Assembly: GCA_918807975.1 (NCBI GenBank)
Contig: OU964932.1
Coordinates: 9,920,001 to 9,984,000, forward strand
Direction: 5' to 3'
Length of the DNA stretch: 64,000 nt
Source of the DNA: Aplidium turbinatum
Lineage: Eukaryota; Chordata; Ascidiacea; Aplousobranchia; Polyclinidae
Shown here: positions 1 through 11,960 of the stretch, piece after piece
How the letters are laid out: each line of letters opens with the position of its first letter
How positions within the stretch are numbered: the stretch's first letter is position 1
Notes under the pieces: model-generated
The model's database searches: none
What the model saw: the letters and a program-made list of their open reading frames with translations, nothing else
What the model was told of the DNA's origin: nothing
Position numbers and translations under genes: made by a program

Positions 1-26
1 CTGCCCCCCCGCTTCCGGCGCCCCTG
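1..26. mobile_element. right terminus of a hAT element, cut by window edge
   Basis: The first bases end in TTCCGGCGCCCCTG, the inverse of the CAGGGGCGCCGGAA terminus that starts the elements at 12339 and 40759. A C-rich run precedes it, as in those copies. Only the end is inside the window. Confidence 0.65.
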
Positions 27-330
27 ACTGTACCTTGTAAAGTCAGAATGACCTTGAAAACGTATGATATTACTTTTCAATAACCTACTAAATTAGTTTA
101 CACAGCAACGGTTAAGTACGTGATGGTACTGGGCTGCATTGTAGAATACAACACAAAAGTGTAGAAATGCGAAACCGCAGTCGGTACAACACTGCCATTT
201 CAATCAATGTCGTAATCAGCTATTATGTAAAACAAGTTGTTGACCACTTCTTGGTTCAATTTTTTATGCTTATGCTCCAATCCGGTGTTTCCATCAAAAA
301 TACCTAAAACGATTTACTTTTTTACACTTC

Positions 331-632
331 GGTTGGGATTGATTCTCCATCCTCGGACTGACAAAGCCTTTACTTTGATAGGTTATTTCTGGAAGTTTTG
401 CATAGCCTACTTGTAGAAGTTTTTAACCACTGACGCAGGGCCGGTCACCAAGATTAAGAGAATAAAGTTTTTGATAGTTGTTGAAGTGTTGTTGCCGAAG
501 AATTATTTCATCCACCAGGTGCCGCTGAATGGAAAGCAGTCCTGAAATATGTTGGTCAAACGCACACTCCAAAAGCTGAACTAGCTCTCCTTAATTTTGA
601 GACCGGCGCTTAACCACTGAGCTAACGGAGCA
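331..632 (-). mobile_element. tRNA-headed SINE, family 1
   Basis: Read on the minus strand it starts with a tRNA-like head (GCTCCGTTAGCTCAGTGGTT, A-box like), then the shared body (CCATTCAGCGGCACCTGGTG) and a 3' tail ending near AGTCCGAGGATGGAGAATC. The same order is seen at 6411-6704, 11721-11960, 16735-17178 and 33811-34085. It is diverged by many substitutions, so an old copy. Confidence 0.75.
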
Positions 633-1189
633 AAAAGTAGCGGAAGTGCGAGTAAAGCTAATGTAACGCCTTTCCGCCATATTAAGAAAAAAGTAGCGTC
701 AATACTGCAGCCGCCAGTGAATTTAGCAAAAATGTAGGGCTCCTCCGTTATTGCGACCAAAAAATTAATGCACTACTGCTCACCTCTGGAAAACTGCACC
801 CTTGAGAGCCGTGGGCTATGTGACCGTTGGTCAATAAGTTGTCCTTAAAACAGTAACAAAAATATGTTCATAAATGATAATTCAAATGATAATAAAAACT
901 ACCGAAAAAAGGCTTGGCCAATTATGTTAAGTGCCCCAATACTCAAATCTGAAATATTCCACAATTATATACATAAGAGTAACCTAGACTATGCCTATTT
1001 ATGACCAAATCAATATTGACTATCCAAGATAAGAGAAAAATATCAAATTATGCTACGTACGTTCAGGCTGAATTTCCACTTGTAAGCTAGCTCTCGCGTG
1101 ATGCTCCAGCAGTAGCTTAATCTGTTAACGTGTTTTCAATTGAAGAATACATGTTTTCTTCTTAACGATGCTGACAAACACGAAGTTTT
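633..1189. other. noncoding, nothing recognised
   Basis: AT-rich sequence with stops in all frames. I see no gene, RNA or bounded repeat. Confidence 0.5.
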
Positions 1190-1410
1190 TCGCTCAACCA
1201 TGCACCAATGGGATATTGGTCCCTTTACCTTCTTGTGAGTGTGGTAGCCTACTGAGGAACAGACCACATCATCAACGACAGCAACATCTTCAGCCCGCCT
1301 AATGGAGTGGAAGGTCTGCGTGTCTTGGATGAAGAAACTGGCTGCTCTCTAGCAGCCTTCTAGCGTAGTCCGGAAACATCGTGAACCTGGGTTGGTAAAA
1401 GAATAGACCC
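1190..1410 (+). mobile_element. LINE ORF2 C-terminal fragment
   Basis: Plus-strand frames contain CECG-like, HIINDSNIFSPPNGVEGL and VLDEETGCSLAAF stretches spread over more than one frame. These match in order the C-terminal LINE segment at about 63330-63520 (CECG...QTAAHII...GMEGLVSIDDETRQWL). It is therefore read as a decayed 3' piece of the same kind of non-LTR element. Nothing upstream of the fragment could be assigned. Confidence 0.45.
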
Positions 1411-2160
1411 TTCTGCCCAGATGTTCATACGACGACGATGTTTTTAATTTTATTTTTTTATTGCTGGAGCGAAAATGAAAAGAGAATGACAAATTAAACA
1501 CACAAGTTAAGCAACAACAAAAGGAAAAAATGGCAAAACCGAAAGGTTTAATTTAACATATTATGCATCGCTGTAACAGTGCCTGAAAATTAAAAGTCTA
1601 TTTTGAAATGAATAGGCCTATGCGCAAAACCAAGCCAACTTGTTAGGAGTTAAAAGTTAAAATGTAGTGGACAAGAAGTAAAGAACAGACCCTCACATAA
1701 GCAAAAGTTAAAGTTAGTTATAACCACAAAACTAGCAACAACGACGACAAGGCGAAAAACGTAGGCTACTGGACAAAAAAAACAAAACAAAGAAGCTTGG
1801 AGGCAGATCTAGGTTGCACCAGTGATCACTTTAAGCAAGCAAATTAAAATAAAAAATTTACAAATTTCGTTTTGATCCAGTTGTGCTCGTGATATTTGAC
1901 TAAGGGTTGCGATAGGGACAGTGGTTGCCACCTCTACCATCCCTAGGTTACGACCGCCCAATAGCCTACTTTAAACTAATTGTCCTGCTTTGGTACCATG
2001 CGCGTTATAACCAGGGCGTAGCAGCGCATCGTGCGTTGCTAGTTCACGCAGTTGGATTTTTGCACGAAATGCCGCCCCCCTTAACACCGTCGTAAAAACT
2101 GATTAAAATTCCACACAACAGAAGAATTAAAGCAGTGTTTGTTTAGTTTTTATTGAAAGT
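1411..2160. other. noncoding, nothing firmly recognised
   Basis: AT-rich sequence. Near 2011 there is CAGGGCGTAGCAGCGCATCG followed by a C-run at 2072, which resembles a hAT end and may belong to the transposase remnant that follows, but no partner end or target duplication was found. Confidence 0.4.
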
Positions 2161-2341
2161 TCAAAATTCAATACGTCCAGCTTTCATTGAAGCGAATTCA
2201 GCAATTAAGTCATCAAAAGATAATGTCTCCACTAAATCACTTTCAATAAACAGTAGGCTATTGCTAGCGCAGACCGCCTGCTTTCTCCCATAGTCGATCT
2301 CAAGTAAGATTTTATCAACTTAAGTTTTGAAAAAACTTCTT
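2161..2341 (-). pseudogene. hAT transposase C-terminal fragment
   Basis: The minus strand reads KILLEIDYGRKQAVCASNSL then LSFDDLIAEFASMKAGRIEF before a stop at 2161. This resembles the end of ZMYM-type hAT transposases, whose last helix has the form FDDxIxxFAxxKARK. There is an in-frame TAA (KT*VDK) just upstream of the match and no Met, so it is broken. The rest of the transposase was not found. Confidence 0.45.
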
Positions 2342-3399
2342 TCACAGCTTGCGATAAAAATAGGCCTACCATATTTTCATCGCTTAAAAAGAGGACACTT
2401 TCGCCAGCGAGTAAAATACAAGTAGAATGTTACGTATGAAGAATTTTTTACATCCTTTTGGATAATTATAGACGTATGCAGCAAAAGTTACAGCAAACAA
2501 ACAGACAAGTTTGTTTGTTTCTCGAAAGCCGATTTGTTAGATTTGTGTGACAAAATGAAAATGTGATGTGATAATGTCATAAAAATGTGACAAATCAGGC
2601 AGTATCTGCAGGTAGCCATGCCTTAACTTTTTTCAGAAAAAAGGATCAGCTTTAACGAAATTATAAAATTACTTGCACGAAATATAATTGAAGTTATATA
2701 CAGCTGTTAATGAGATGCTAAGGACAGACTCACCTATTATAAAAGGCTGTTTCTTTCCTTGTAGCCAACCAAGGTTACCATTGTGGCTGCATCATAGATT
2801 AAAGTCATTCTACATTTCCACTCACATAAGTTGTAAGTACCCATGCCAGGATTTATTTTGAAATACTGTCGGCTGTTGGCTACCTATGTCATGCATTAAC
2901 CACTTGGATTATTTTTCGATTTGCTTTACTTGACGAATTAGCCAAACTATTAGGTTGGTAATCAGCAACGTTTATAAGCGCTGAATCAATACAAAATAGA
3001 TCTGGGTAAAATAATAATTTATTGTAAAAGTGTGAGAACCTTAAAATGTAAATATATCAAACTCTTTTGCAAGTTTTTGCGTTTTTTAATGTTTTATTTC
3101 TTTGTGATTTACTCCATGTTTTAATTTTCTTATTTTTTTTAATTTGTCCAATTTTTCATTTTCATAAATTGGTTGAACAGATCTTCTCAAATGAGGAAAT
3201 TACCTCACAAGTGGATTTGCAGATCCACTCGCACTCATCGCTGACCATTATTTGGCTTTTAAGACAATCGTAAACAATGTAACTTAGTATGTTTTAATGA
3301 ATGTCAAAGATTGTTTAGAACAGCAGATCAAATAGTACGCCAATGTTTTTTGAAAATCTATAAATCGGAAAGTTGCATTGGTACAAAAATGGTCGGAAA
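2342..3399. other. noncoding, nothing recognised
   Basis: AT-rich, T-run rich DNA. The short open frames here have no recognisable protein features and read as chance frames. Confidence 0.5.
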
Positions 3400-3569
3400 T
3401 TGCAAAAAAGTCACATAACAATGAAATCCTGTTGAAAATATGAGCAAGAAAACTGAAAATGCAAAAAAAGAGGACATTTGAGCATTTTTGGGTGTCCTCG
3501 GAGGACAATTTATTTTTCTTCAAAATAGAAGACAAATCCTCTTAAAAGAGGACATATGGTAGCCCTAGA
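3400..3569. mobile_element. possible hAT terminus
   Basis: Ends in GAGGACATATGGTAGCCCTAG and carries several AGAGGAC/GTCCTC motifs. This resembles a hAT end of the form CAGGGCTACCATATGTCCTC. The other end and the target duplication were not found. Confidence 0.35.
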
Positions 3570-4583
3570 TAAAAACGGCAACAGTGAGGTAAAGCTTAAT
3601 GTATGACTCATAAGTAAATAGGCTAATGTGTTGATTCACATAAACGATGTTTGCTTAACCACTGCAGCACGTCCAGTGCTTTAGCGTCATTTTTAAAATG
3701 TAAAACCACTAGATTGTACTAGTCGATTAAATTTAGAGGTTTCTAGTCTTAACCCGGTAAAAGTTACGTCATCAGCATACATTTTCTCAAATTTGTCCAT
3801 ATCTACTTCGATACTGTCACTTCGCAACAAGGAGTGGAGATTTAAAAAGACGAATACTTCATTTAGCAAACACATATCGCTGAAATGCTTTCCAGCTTCA
3901 CTCCGAAACCATTCAGCTTTGAATGTGTTGTTGTTCCATGAAGGTCAAAAGGATAATTGAAGCGTCGACACTAAAATAGAGAAAATAGCCGATAGCGTAC
4001 TGTAGCCTACAGAATATACGGAAGCGACATTTTTTACACGATAAAAAACTATTAACTTCTTCTGTAGAGGATCGTAGTAGGCCTAATAGGCTATGTTCTA
4101 GCTATGTCCCAACTGAGTAGCTTAGCCTGTGTGTCAAAATTATTACAGGCGCAGTTAAACGCTGAGAATAAAACAAAAGTAGGCTAGACCTTGGAACACA
4201 ATACACAGGTAGGCGTAGTCAAGGTTAAAACTTAAAATTAGCCTACGCAGGTCTAAGTGCATTGCAAGGCTCATAAAAGAACAGAACTTTTGTTTTTTCA
4301 AAAACATCAAAAACACTTGGCGTTATTACGCAAGTAACAAAATAGCCTATAGGCTACAACGAAATTCAAATTCACTCTGCCTGCAGTTTATAGCCAAAGC
4401 AGTTGCATATTTTCATAAAGAGATCTCAGATTCTTAAAACAGCAACATAAAAATTGTCTAACGCAGAAGCCTAATCAATCTTGATAAATCTACAAAATAA
4501 ATAAAAGAAATTTTCGATTGAGGAGCGATTTATGAGTTCCGAATTCTTTATAAATGGGCTTGCTGCATCCATTTGTCACTGTG
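3570..4583. other. noncoding, nothing recognised
   Basis: AT-rich; contains many copies of the dispersed words TAGGCCTA, TAGCCTAC and TAGGCTA. No gene is supported. Confidence 0.5.
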
Positions 4584-5391
4584 TCAGTTTATTTCATCAA
4601 AAGATATCATTCCTGGAGCAGCAACCCCTGTCACAGTAGAAGAAACAATCGCTTGCTGAAAGAAGGAAGCATCGTGCTTTTCTTCCATCATCACCTTCTT
4701 TGTTTGATACCTAAAATGTAGAATAGGCTTAAATTTAAAATTTATTGTTTTCCTGCGTTTAAAAATGTTGATCAACGCTGGCATGAGCTAGGTCACCCCG
4801 TAGGCTAGGCTATTCTGGAACCACTGCAACATGAACTAAGGTGTTAGCCCATATCCAAAGACACGTAGGCTACTGTAGCTATTCTAATATGGATTTTGAC
4901 TTCAAACTAGAGGAGTTCGGATTTTTTGTCTATTATTTAGTAAACTTTCTTTAGGCTACCCGTAATTACATTAAATTACATAGGCCTACATTTACTCGCA
5001 CTGAAGATGAAAGCAGTAGTTTTTCAAACGTTTGCTGAACAAGACTTATCTACAGTTTGGGCTCTTTATGTTTTGATTCGATGGGCTAGGCGTTCCAACC
5101 ATTTTGCTCCTAAACCATTACTACTTCCATGAAATTAACTAGCGTACCTGGTGTAAAAATGATAAAATAAGTATCCGCTGCCAATAATGAATACCATCAT
5201 CCCAATCGCAGAAGGCCACACGATAGCATGTCCAGCATGATGTTCCTCCTCATGATGCTCATCTTCCCCTTCGTGGTATCCTTCTTCTTCGGAAGCATGT
5301 CTACCATCTTCAGTTCCGTTTGAATAAACTTTGGTAGCCATGTCATTCCCATGACTGTCACTTTTTGTGGGCTTTTGTCCATGACTTTCTC
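4584..5391 (-). CDS. small His/Glu-rich single-pass membrane protein, two 3' exons
   Basis: Not recognised. Exon 5148-5391 ends at ACCAG|GTACGC (phase 2); exon 4584-4710 follows TTTTAG and restores the frame to YQTKKVMMEEK, with the stop at 4584-4586. Across the joint the protein reads a hydrophilic head rich in His, Glu and Asp (HEGEDEHHEEEHHAGH), one hydrophobic helix (IVWPSAIGMMVFIIGSGYLF), a basic stop-transfer (YHFYTRYQTKK) and a 35-residue tail ending SFDEIN. The first Met in frame is at 5341, but the frame stays open back to a CTACAG acceptor at 5392-5397, so the true start may lie in an unseen upstream exon. An out-of-frame ATG at 5382 precedes it. The head could bind metal, which is inference only. 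A chance frame is unlikely because two exons join cleanly across a helix. Confidence 0.6.
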
Positions 5392-5554
5392 CTGTAGATG
5401 AAAGTCACAAAGACTTCAAGAATTGCTATGCCTTTATTAGAATTTTTCAAACTATGAAATACTACTAACCCTTTAAATATATTCCACATATGCTGCGTTG
5501 TTTGATTTGAGTGTAGCCTATGTAACAAATAGGCTATTTAGTCATCATTACAAG

Positions 5555-5839
5555 GGTACCCGGACATTTTACCGAAAGGACATTTTGCCGAAAGACATTT
5601 TGCCGAAAGACATTTTGCCGAAAGCCATTTTGCTAAATGGACATTTTGCCGAAACTCCTTTTTGTGTTATATGTATCGATATTCTCCACAATGACTTTTA
5701 GTCTATCGTTCACAACCTTAGTCCTTTCGGCAATTTGTCCATCGGCAAAATGTCTTTCGGCAAAATGTCCTTTCGGCAAAATGTCTTTCGGCAAAATGTC
5801 TTTCGGCAAAATGTCCTTTCGGCAAAATGTCCGTGCACG
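5555..5839. mobile_element. foldback element with iterated ACATTTTGCCGAAAG arms
   Basis: The left arm (5555-5655) has about six tandem copies of GACATTTTGCCGAAA; the right arm (5722-5839) has the same motif inverted about seven times. The ends are GGTACCCGGACATTTTACCG and, inverted, CGTGCACGGACATTTTGCCG. The flanks repeat attacaag (5547-5554 and 5840-5847), an 8-bp target duplication. It has no coding capacity. The open frames across it are simple translations of the repeat. Confidence 0.88.
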
Positions 5840-5847
5840 ATTACAAG

Positions 5848-6287
5848 AACTTTGGAAAACAGAAACTTTCACTTATCAAAGGCAACAAAACAGCAATGGG
5901 GTGGCTATTGGACTGGCACAATGCAGTTAAACAACAAACACGCGGAAACCATCTTTCACAATTCCAAACTGCTTCAATATTACAGTAGCCAAGGTATTTA
6001 AATCTAGAATAAATTTATGAAATAAATCTGTTGAAAGTAGAGAAGATTTTAGATATGTTGAAGTCAGAATGGACTGTCAAACATTTAGGCTAACCGTTTG
6101 GTGGTAGGCTTATTGTCATAGTCTTAGTTTGTTTAGTTTAGTTTAAAAAGTTTAAATAACCGTATTTTAACTTTCGGTTTCAGAAACAGTGAGGCCTATC
6201 AGTCGAGCATCACAAACGAGTCAGCAGCAGTTCACAAGAACAGCTTCTACAATTTTAAACCGATACTAGTTCTGTGCTATGGGAACG
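5848..6287 (+). CDS. candidate exons of an unrecognised gene
   Basis: An open frame runs from the edge of the foldback element through HAETIFHNSKLLQYYSSQ to a possible donor CAAG|GTATTT near 5994. A second candidate exon, 6184-6287, lies between TTTCGGTTTCAG and ACG|GTAAGTTG. Joined in phase it would read on as TVRPISRASQTSQQQF and stop near 6264. In another frame the second exon is open from end to end (NSEAYQSSITNESAAVH...) up to the donor, so the frame is undecided. Only the splice-site quality supports it; no family is recognised. Confidence 0.3.
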
Positions 6288-6410
6288 GTAAGTTGCAACA
6301 ACCAGTCACAATTTATTCTATAAGCTTTCATAAGCAACGTAAGTGTCCACTTCCGCTGGGCGGTAATGCTAACTATGCAGGCAAATTGGCCCTTCGCTGC
6401 ATGCTGGTTT

Positions 6411-6704
6411 GGTTGGTTGGATTTGAATTTTTATTTTCGAACTGACAAAACCTTGATGGGTTATTCCTGGTAGTTTTGTACACTTGTAGACACAATGTAG
6501 AGACTCTTGACGCAGGGCCGGTTACCGAGATTGGCAGAGTGAAGTTTTCCTATTGTTGAAGTGTTGTTGCCGGAAATTATTCCATTCACTAGGTGCCGCT
6601 GAATGGAGAGCAGTCCTGAAGTGCGTTGCTCAAGCGCACACCCCGAGAGCCGAACCAGCGCCACATGATTTTGAGCCAGGCTAACCACTGGGCTAACGGG
6701 GCGG
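6411..6704 (-). mobile_element. tRNA-headed SINE, family 1 (best copy)
   Basis: On the minus strand: head CCGCCCCGTTAGCCCAGTGG with an A box, a B-box-like GGTTCGGCTCTC, the body with CCATTCAGCGGCACCTAGTG, and then from CAACACTTCAACAATAGG a roughly 150-base tail matching the LINE 3' end at 54895-55045. Full length and one of the best preserved of the family here. Confidence 0.85.
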
Positions 6705-7867
6705 ACATGCTACATAATGTGTTTCATTTAAACGCAGTTTGTTCACCGAACCTAAGTTAAATGTTAGCTCATTTGACCTGAAGTATTGCCTACAATAGAC
6801 ATTGAAAACTCATTATTTAAAATTTAGGATAATTAGAAACAAGAACAAAGCAATGACGTTGATAGCTTACTTGCTAATGTTAACCCGCAATACATGGAAC
6901 AAATAAGGTAAAGCAAGAAAATATGGATTGGTAACTTCATTTTAATCTTTGTTGGACTGCACTGTGAAGAATTAAACACGAGTTTTCATGAATAATTAGA
7001 CCTAATTGTTAACCTGTTATTCGAAATTCAAAGTTAAGTTCAAAATACTTGCAACTAAATCTTTAACTATAACAATTATTGCTTAATGTAGTAATTGGAA
7101 GAATCTCTCCTGCAAAAAAAATCTCCCGGTAAACATCCCACAGAAATATCTCTCCGAGAAATCCACCCTGGTAAATACCTTCTGCCGAAGAAAATACTAA
7201 CATATTATTAGAATGGATTTCTTGGATTAGGTAAGTTTTCTAGGGAGGATATTTACTTTCATTCGTATAATATCATGAGTCATATACAGGGTGTGCTTGG
7301 AGAATTAGGAGACCTTTGGGGCCAAATTAAGATTATTTAAACTTTGCGCGACACATACGCAATTGCACTATAAGAAAAAATGTATAAACTGCTACGGTTC
7401 CCACTTTATTCGTTTAACACAAATAGAGTAAAATTATATTGTTTAGTGTAGTTAGTTTTTTTGCCTTGTAGTTTAGCGCTTTATCGATGACGTCATTTAC
7501 AGCGGACTTTAACTGCACATCACTAAACAATCTTTTCATATTTTATTATTTATAAAGTTGGCATTCTTTAGAAATACACAGGGATCTGGAATGACAAAAA
7601 ACGCTCTTTTGCAGTAAAACTTTAATGATTTCTGAGTATATTTATGTTGTGTAGCGGTGTAGCCTATCAACCAAATTTGAAAGACTCGATAGAGGAAAGA
7701 GAATCACAATAACATAGGCTACAATCCACAAACATAGAGAAACGCTTGAGTACTGTATGCTCAGTGGTGAACAATTCAATGTGATCTGCCTTATATTTAC
7801 TGTATGCCCTATATGTGTTTATGGTAAGCAGGCTACTAGTAGGTCAAACAAAAAATGACAGAGTGCT
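6705..7867. other. noncoding, nothing recognised
   Basis: AT-rich; no supported gene. A stretch at 7085-7200 has several CTCC/CCGGTAAA-like repeats of no known kind. Confidence 0.45.
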
Positions 7868-8280
7868 TTGCACCACTGTATGTCTAGGAAGATCTTTGAT
7901 GCCAAAGTCCACAAAAATACAGTTACCTCTGCACAAAAGAAAGAATTAGTGCTTTACAAGGTTGCCTTAGCCTGCGGCATTTCAAAACATTCCGATCTTC
8001 AACAAACGTTTTTCGATGCTGTCGAGGCGAGTCGCCTTGCTTCACTTCCTTTGGACAAATTGATTTGTTCATGTGGAAACACTTGGGTGGTCAGCTGCGA
8101 AGTTCTATTATTTTTCTCTCGTATTGTGAAAATAACAGTTAAGTTAGTTAACCTATAGATATAGCCTACTTGTTAAACACTTTTTGATTTCATAGAATCA
8201 GGCTTATTTTGAACTATTTAGAAACTCGCTTCAACGAATACTGTATTTGTAAACAGGTAAACTATGCGGAAATTCTACAC
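7868..8280 (+). CDS. candidate exons of an unrecognised gene
   Basis: After TGTATGTCTAG (7888) a frame stays open for about 80 codons (KIFDAKVHKNTVTSAQKKE ... SLPLDKLICSCGNTW) with a coding-like composition. Possible donors lie near 8090-8102. A second short stretch after TTTCATAG (8195) reads NQAYFELFRNSLQRILYL and stops at 8252. No domain is recognised; it may be a gene or an old transposase piece. The link to the exons at 5.8-6.3 kb is not shown. Confidence 0.25.
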
Positions 8281-8795
8281 TATTGCTTTAGCAATTTGAT
8301 GCTATACAAAAAATTCAAAAACGTAGTATTTGTAAGCATTTCGAAACCGCAAAAGATTTTTCCACTGAGATGCCAATATGCTAGTGCCGTGCATAATGAT
8401 AAAAACTTATACAAGGAAATCTAGCGGCTTTCTTTCTGGCTGTAACTGCATTTACTGTTCCAAGCCTCGTCATGACACGATATTACTTCGAAAAGCTATT
8501 CTAAAGCATACTTCGAATTTTAGTTAAGCGTTTGATTCACTTCTACCACAGTTGGATAAATACACGTTAAGACACAAGCTGCTATGAGCTACGGGTAACA
8601 CCAACAGTTTTGAATGAAATTAGTTCTGTAACAACATTTTGAAGTTAACTACCGTACGTTTGTTTTGCCAGTGAAACCTTACGCAGCTGACAATTACTTC
8701 CACTGCATTGTTAGAATGCTAGCTCACATGACATATTACCAAAGCACAACGCCACGGTAATCTCATTTTAGGAAAATTGACTCATTGGCTCAGTG
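8281..8795. other. noncoding, nothing recognised
   Basis: AT-rich sequence without supported coding or repeat structure. Confidence 0.45.
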
Positions 8796-9296
8796 CAGTG
8801 GTTCTCAAACTTTTTCCGGTGCAACGCACTTGGAACAATTTGGAGCTTGCGACTTTTTGATGACAAAGATGTAGTCTTCATTGATCAGGTTATATTATAA
8901 GCTACATATGTGGACAAACGGGACCAAACATCAATAGTCTACGTCCAAAGTTCAAATTTTTCTGTAAATGTTGCCGAAAGTTACTGAAATCTTTGCTATC
9001 TCTATCAAGAGTTTCTTACTTTTTTCAATTGTAATCAAAAGCCTGTCTCGTTGCAATCATAGTCATGGCAAAACTGTCGGTGCTTCTAATAGACTGCTGA
9101 CTGACGTTTGCATTTTTTAATTAAGCAATGAGCAACAATTTGCGGTCTTAAAAAATGAAGTTAATCAACGTAACCTATTTAATCTTTTTTGTAGCCTATA
9201 CATATTTTTTATTTAACAAACCGAATCTTTGTGGGACGCCTTTCAGAATTTCAAGTGACGCACCAGGGCGTTGCGACGCACAGTTGAGAACTACTG
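8796..9296. mobile_element. hAT-type nonautonomous element
   Basis: Begins CAGTGGTTCTCAAACTTTTT and ends AGTTGAGAACTACTG, imperfect inverted termini of a common hAT type. The flanking octamers gctcagtg and gctaagga agree at about five of eight positions, so the target duplication is eroded. About 500 bp, no transposase. Confidence 0.82.
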
Positions 9297-11720
9297 GCTA
9301 AGGATATTCTTGAATTAACACTTATTCTTGAATCTCCTGGCCGGTGAAAAAGAATGTAGACTACAAGCTGAAACTGAGAACACACTTTTCAATCTCAAAA
9401 TGACTTTTACATGAGGGCTAGAAATTGCACGAAACTTAGGCTAACCCATGAGCTCGATCTGATTAAGGTCGTGATAATTTTTTCTACACACTAGGCACAT
9501 GTCTATCATTTCGGTCTCAGTATGCCTCAACGCTCGTCTTTCGTTGCTTCCTTTAACCCTTTCTAGCTTTCAGCTATGTTACAATTTTTTTTTTTCGCTT
9601 TAGCCTAATGATTAAAAATAGAACAAAACCAAACTAGCTATAGCCTGCATGATATGATCAATAAATAAGTCCATCATCACTCACACTCTCAGCAATTATA
9701 TGTTCTATTTACGTTACTTATGACCAGGAAGTTGTTTCAATAGAAATCTGGTTTTCACTTCTTTTGCACCGTACCAAGCATTACATGCCAACTGCATTTT
9801 AATCAAAACTGTAGCCTTAGGTTAGGCCTACTCTACATGCACGTTTGACATTTAGACTATGCAACATGCTAAATCACAATAACTGAAGTGTCATTTGTGC
9901 AAAACAAGACAGCTCATTGTAACAATGAGGCGCAAAAAACGCAACAGAATTACAGAAATCAGTAGACAAAGCTACATGCATTACAACTTCACTACGTTTC
10001 GTCAACATCAGCCTGTTGTGTATATAGATCAGAAACAGCTATAGGTCACAAACTCACAATGTTTTGTGTTATATATTGTAGTAATGTAGTTCACTGACTT
10101 TTCCATTTTTCTCTTTGATATTATAATATTCCATCAACTTAACAGCAAAACGTTGAGCCAAACATGGCGTAAATAACATTTCCTTAACTTCTACGAAGCA
10201 AGATTGAGATTTTGATACAAATAGACACGCAATGACCACTCTTGCTTGACGTATCATGCGTTACAGAAATGCAAAAAAAAAAGAGTTTGTGAAACAACTT
10301 GTGATCGGAAAGACAAACGAGTGCATCATTATCTCCACCCATGTCAATCAGTATCTCGTCAAATAGAAATTAATGCGCCTGCGATGAATGTGAAACCCAG
10401 GAGCAGGGCCTCGAATCTGATGAAATGGTCAGCTTATAGACAAGACATAGCTTACGACTTACATTTTGCTCTTCCATTCTGCTTTACAACTTTTTACTAT
10501 GCCATTGCACAAAATATTGGCTAGTACAGATAGCCTTCGATTAAACAATCAGTCGTTGAATTGCTGGTATTTTAACCCTACCTCAACTAAAGTTTTGTCG
10601 ATCAGCAGAAGGCAAAATTTTCACAAATGATTTTCCCATGCAACATGCTGATGATCGGTGAGGTCAGTTTGTCTCATTCGCTACAGTAGTTTTTGCACAA
10701 TTACCAAACAAAGATCTGAACACTGACGGCACTTTTACAAATCCGACTTAATTAAAGCAGTACTTCAAACACAAGATCAACCCATTGAAAGACGAATATT
10801 GTACTTACTGCGTTGCGCATGCGCACCTTAACCTCTAATGAAAAAAATATATTTAAAATTGAATTGTTTTATCGCTTTACAGCAAAGTCTACAATTTGTA
10901 AGGAGTAGAACATAAACTAAACCAGTTTATAACATAGCTTTATCACTGAATGCGGTCTATAAAAGCACCAAAAATATATCCAAAGTAAGTTATTATGAAG
11001 ACATCATTATTATGAAATAATGCCACCAATAGGCTTTAAATTCAATTGCCCTACACTTAACTTTTTAAATTTGTCAGATTAACTCGATGCAGATTAACGT
11101 TTTGCTATCTATAAAACTGGTTAATTAACCCAGGTTGGATGTTTTAAGGATTTCCCGCAGGACAAGGCAAAACTTATTGACTAGTAGTTTTTAATCAAAA
11201 TTAACTGACAGTCGGGTTTTATTGTTCCATTCAAATGGTTGCAAAACACAACTTGGTAGATACGGAATTAATTTTGCGCTGCTGTTTGGATAATTTCTCC
11301 TATTGCGTCCAAGTAGTGACTAGCTCAGAGACATTCTGTGACTTTTTTTGAAATTTGCTGGAGTTTGCACTGATCGCGCTCTGTTATGGCATGCAATAAC
11401 AGGCTGCAGATCCGGCTTCAAGCCTACCACTCTAGTCCTTCAGAAGGTTATGCAAAACATTTCATCTTAAGGTGGCGCTGTTGAGTTAAAATATTAAACT
11501 ACTAAAACAAATCAAGCAACAACAAAGCATCCATTATGATACGACAAGAGAAATATTGAAACGTTTTCGCTTATATAATTAGCACTTGTCAGGCATCTGA
11601 AAATGCATTACACAATAAATCGGACATTATTGAAATAAGCAACAGAAAAGGTACAACAGCCAAACGTGTTCGATTTTATTTGATGATAAATGGCCTGTTG
11701 TCTCTTTGATTTCGTCTGGC
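9297..11720. other. noncoding, nothing recognised
   Basis: AT-rich intergenic DNA. The open frames of 60-90 codons near 10.1-10.5 kb have no recognisable features. No terminal repeats seen. Confidence 0.5.
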
Positions 11721-11960
11721 TTGGTTATGAATCTTTCTCCTCGGATTGACAAAGCCTCTGATAGGTTATTCCTGGCAGTTTCGCATACTTGTAGATGCTT
11801 TCAACCACTGACGCAGGCCGATTATCAAGATTGACACAGTGAAGTTTCCGGTTGTTGAAGTAACCTATTATTGTCTATGAATTATTCCATCCACTAAATG
11901 CGGCTGAATGGAAAGTAGTCCTTGAAATGCGTTGCTCAAGTGCACACCCCGAGTGTCGAA
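11721..11960 (-). mobile_element. tRNA-headed SINE, family 1, head eroded
   Basis: Tail (TCCTCGGATTGACAAAGCCT), the ACGCAGGCCG block and body (TGCGGCTGAATGGAAAGTAG) are in the usual order. The tRNA-like head is largely lost beyond about 11960. Confidence 0.75.

Noticed and set aside
5560-5831. Short regularly spaced repeats, CRISPR-like at first sight
   Set aside because: Units are head to tail without unique spacers and invert in the second half; the genome is eukaryotic.
5498-6001. Several overlapping frames with ILPKDILPK or SFGKMSFGKMS repeats
   Set aside because: Translations of the foldback motif in different frames, not proteins.
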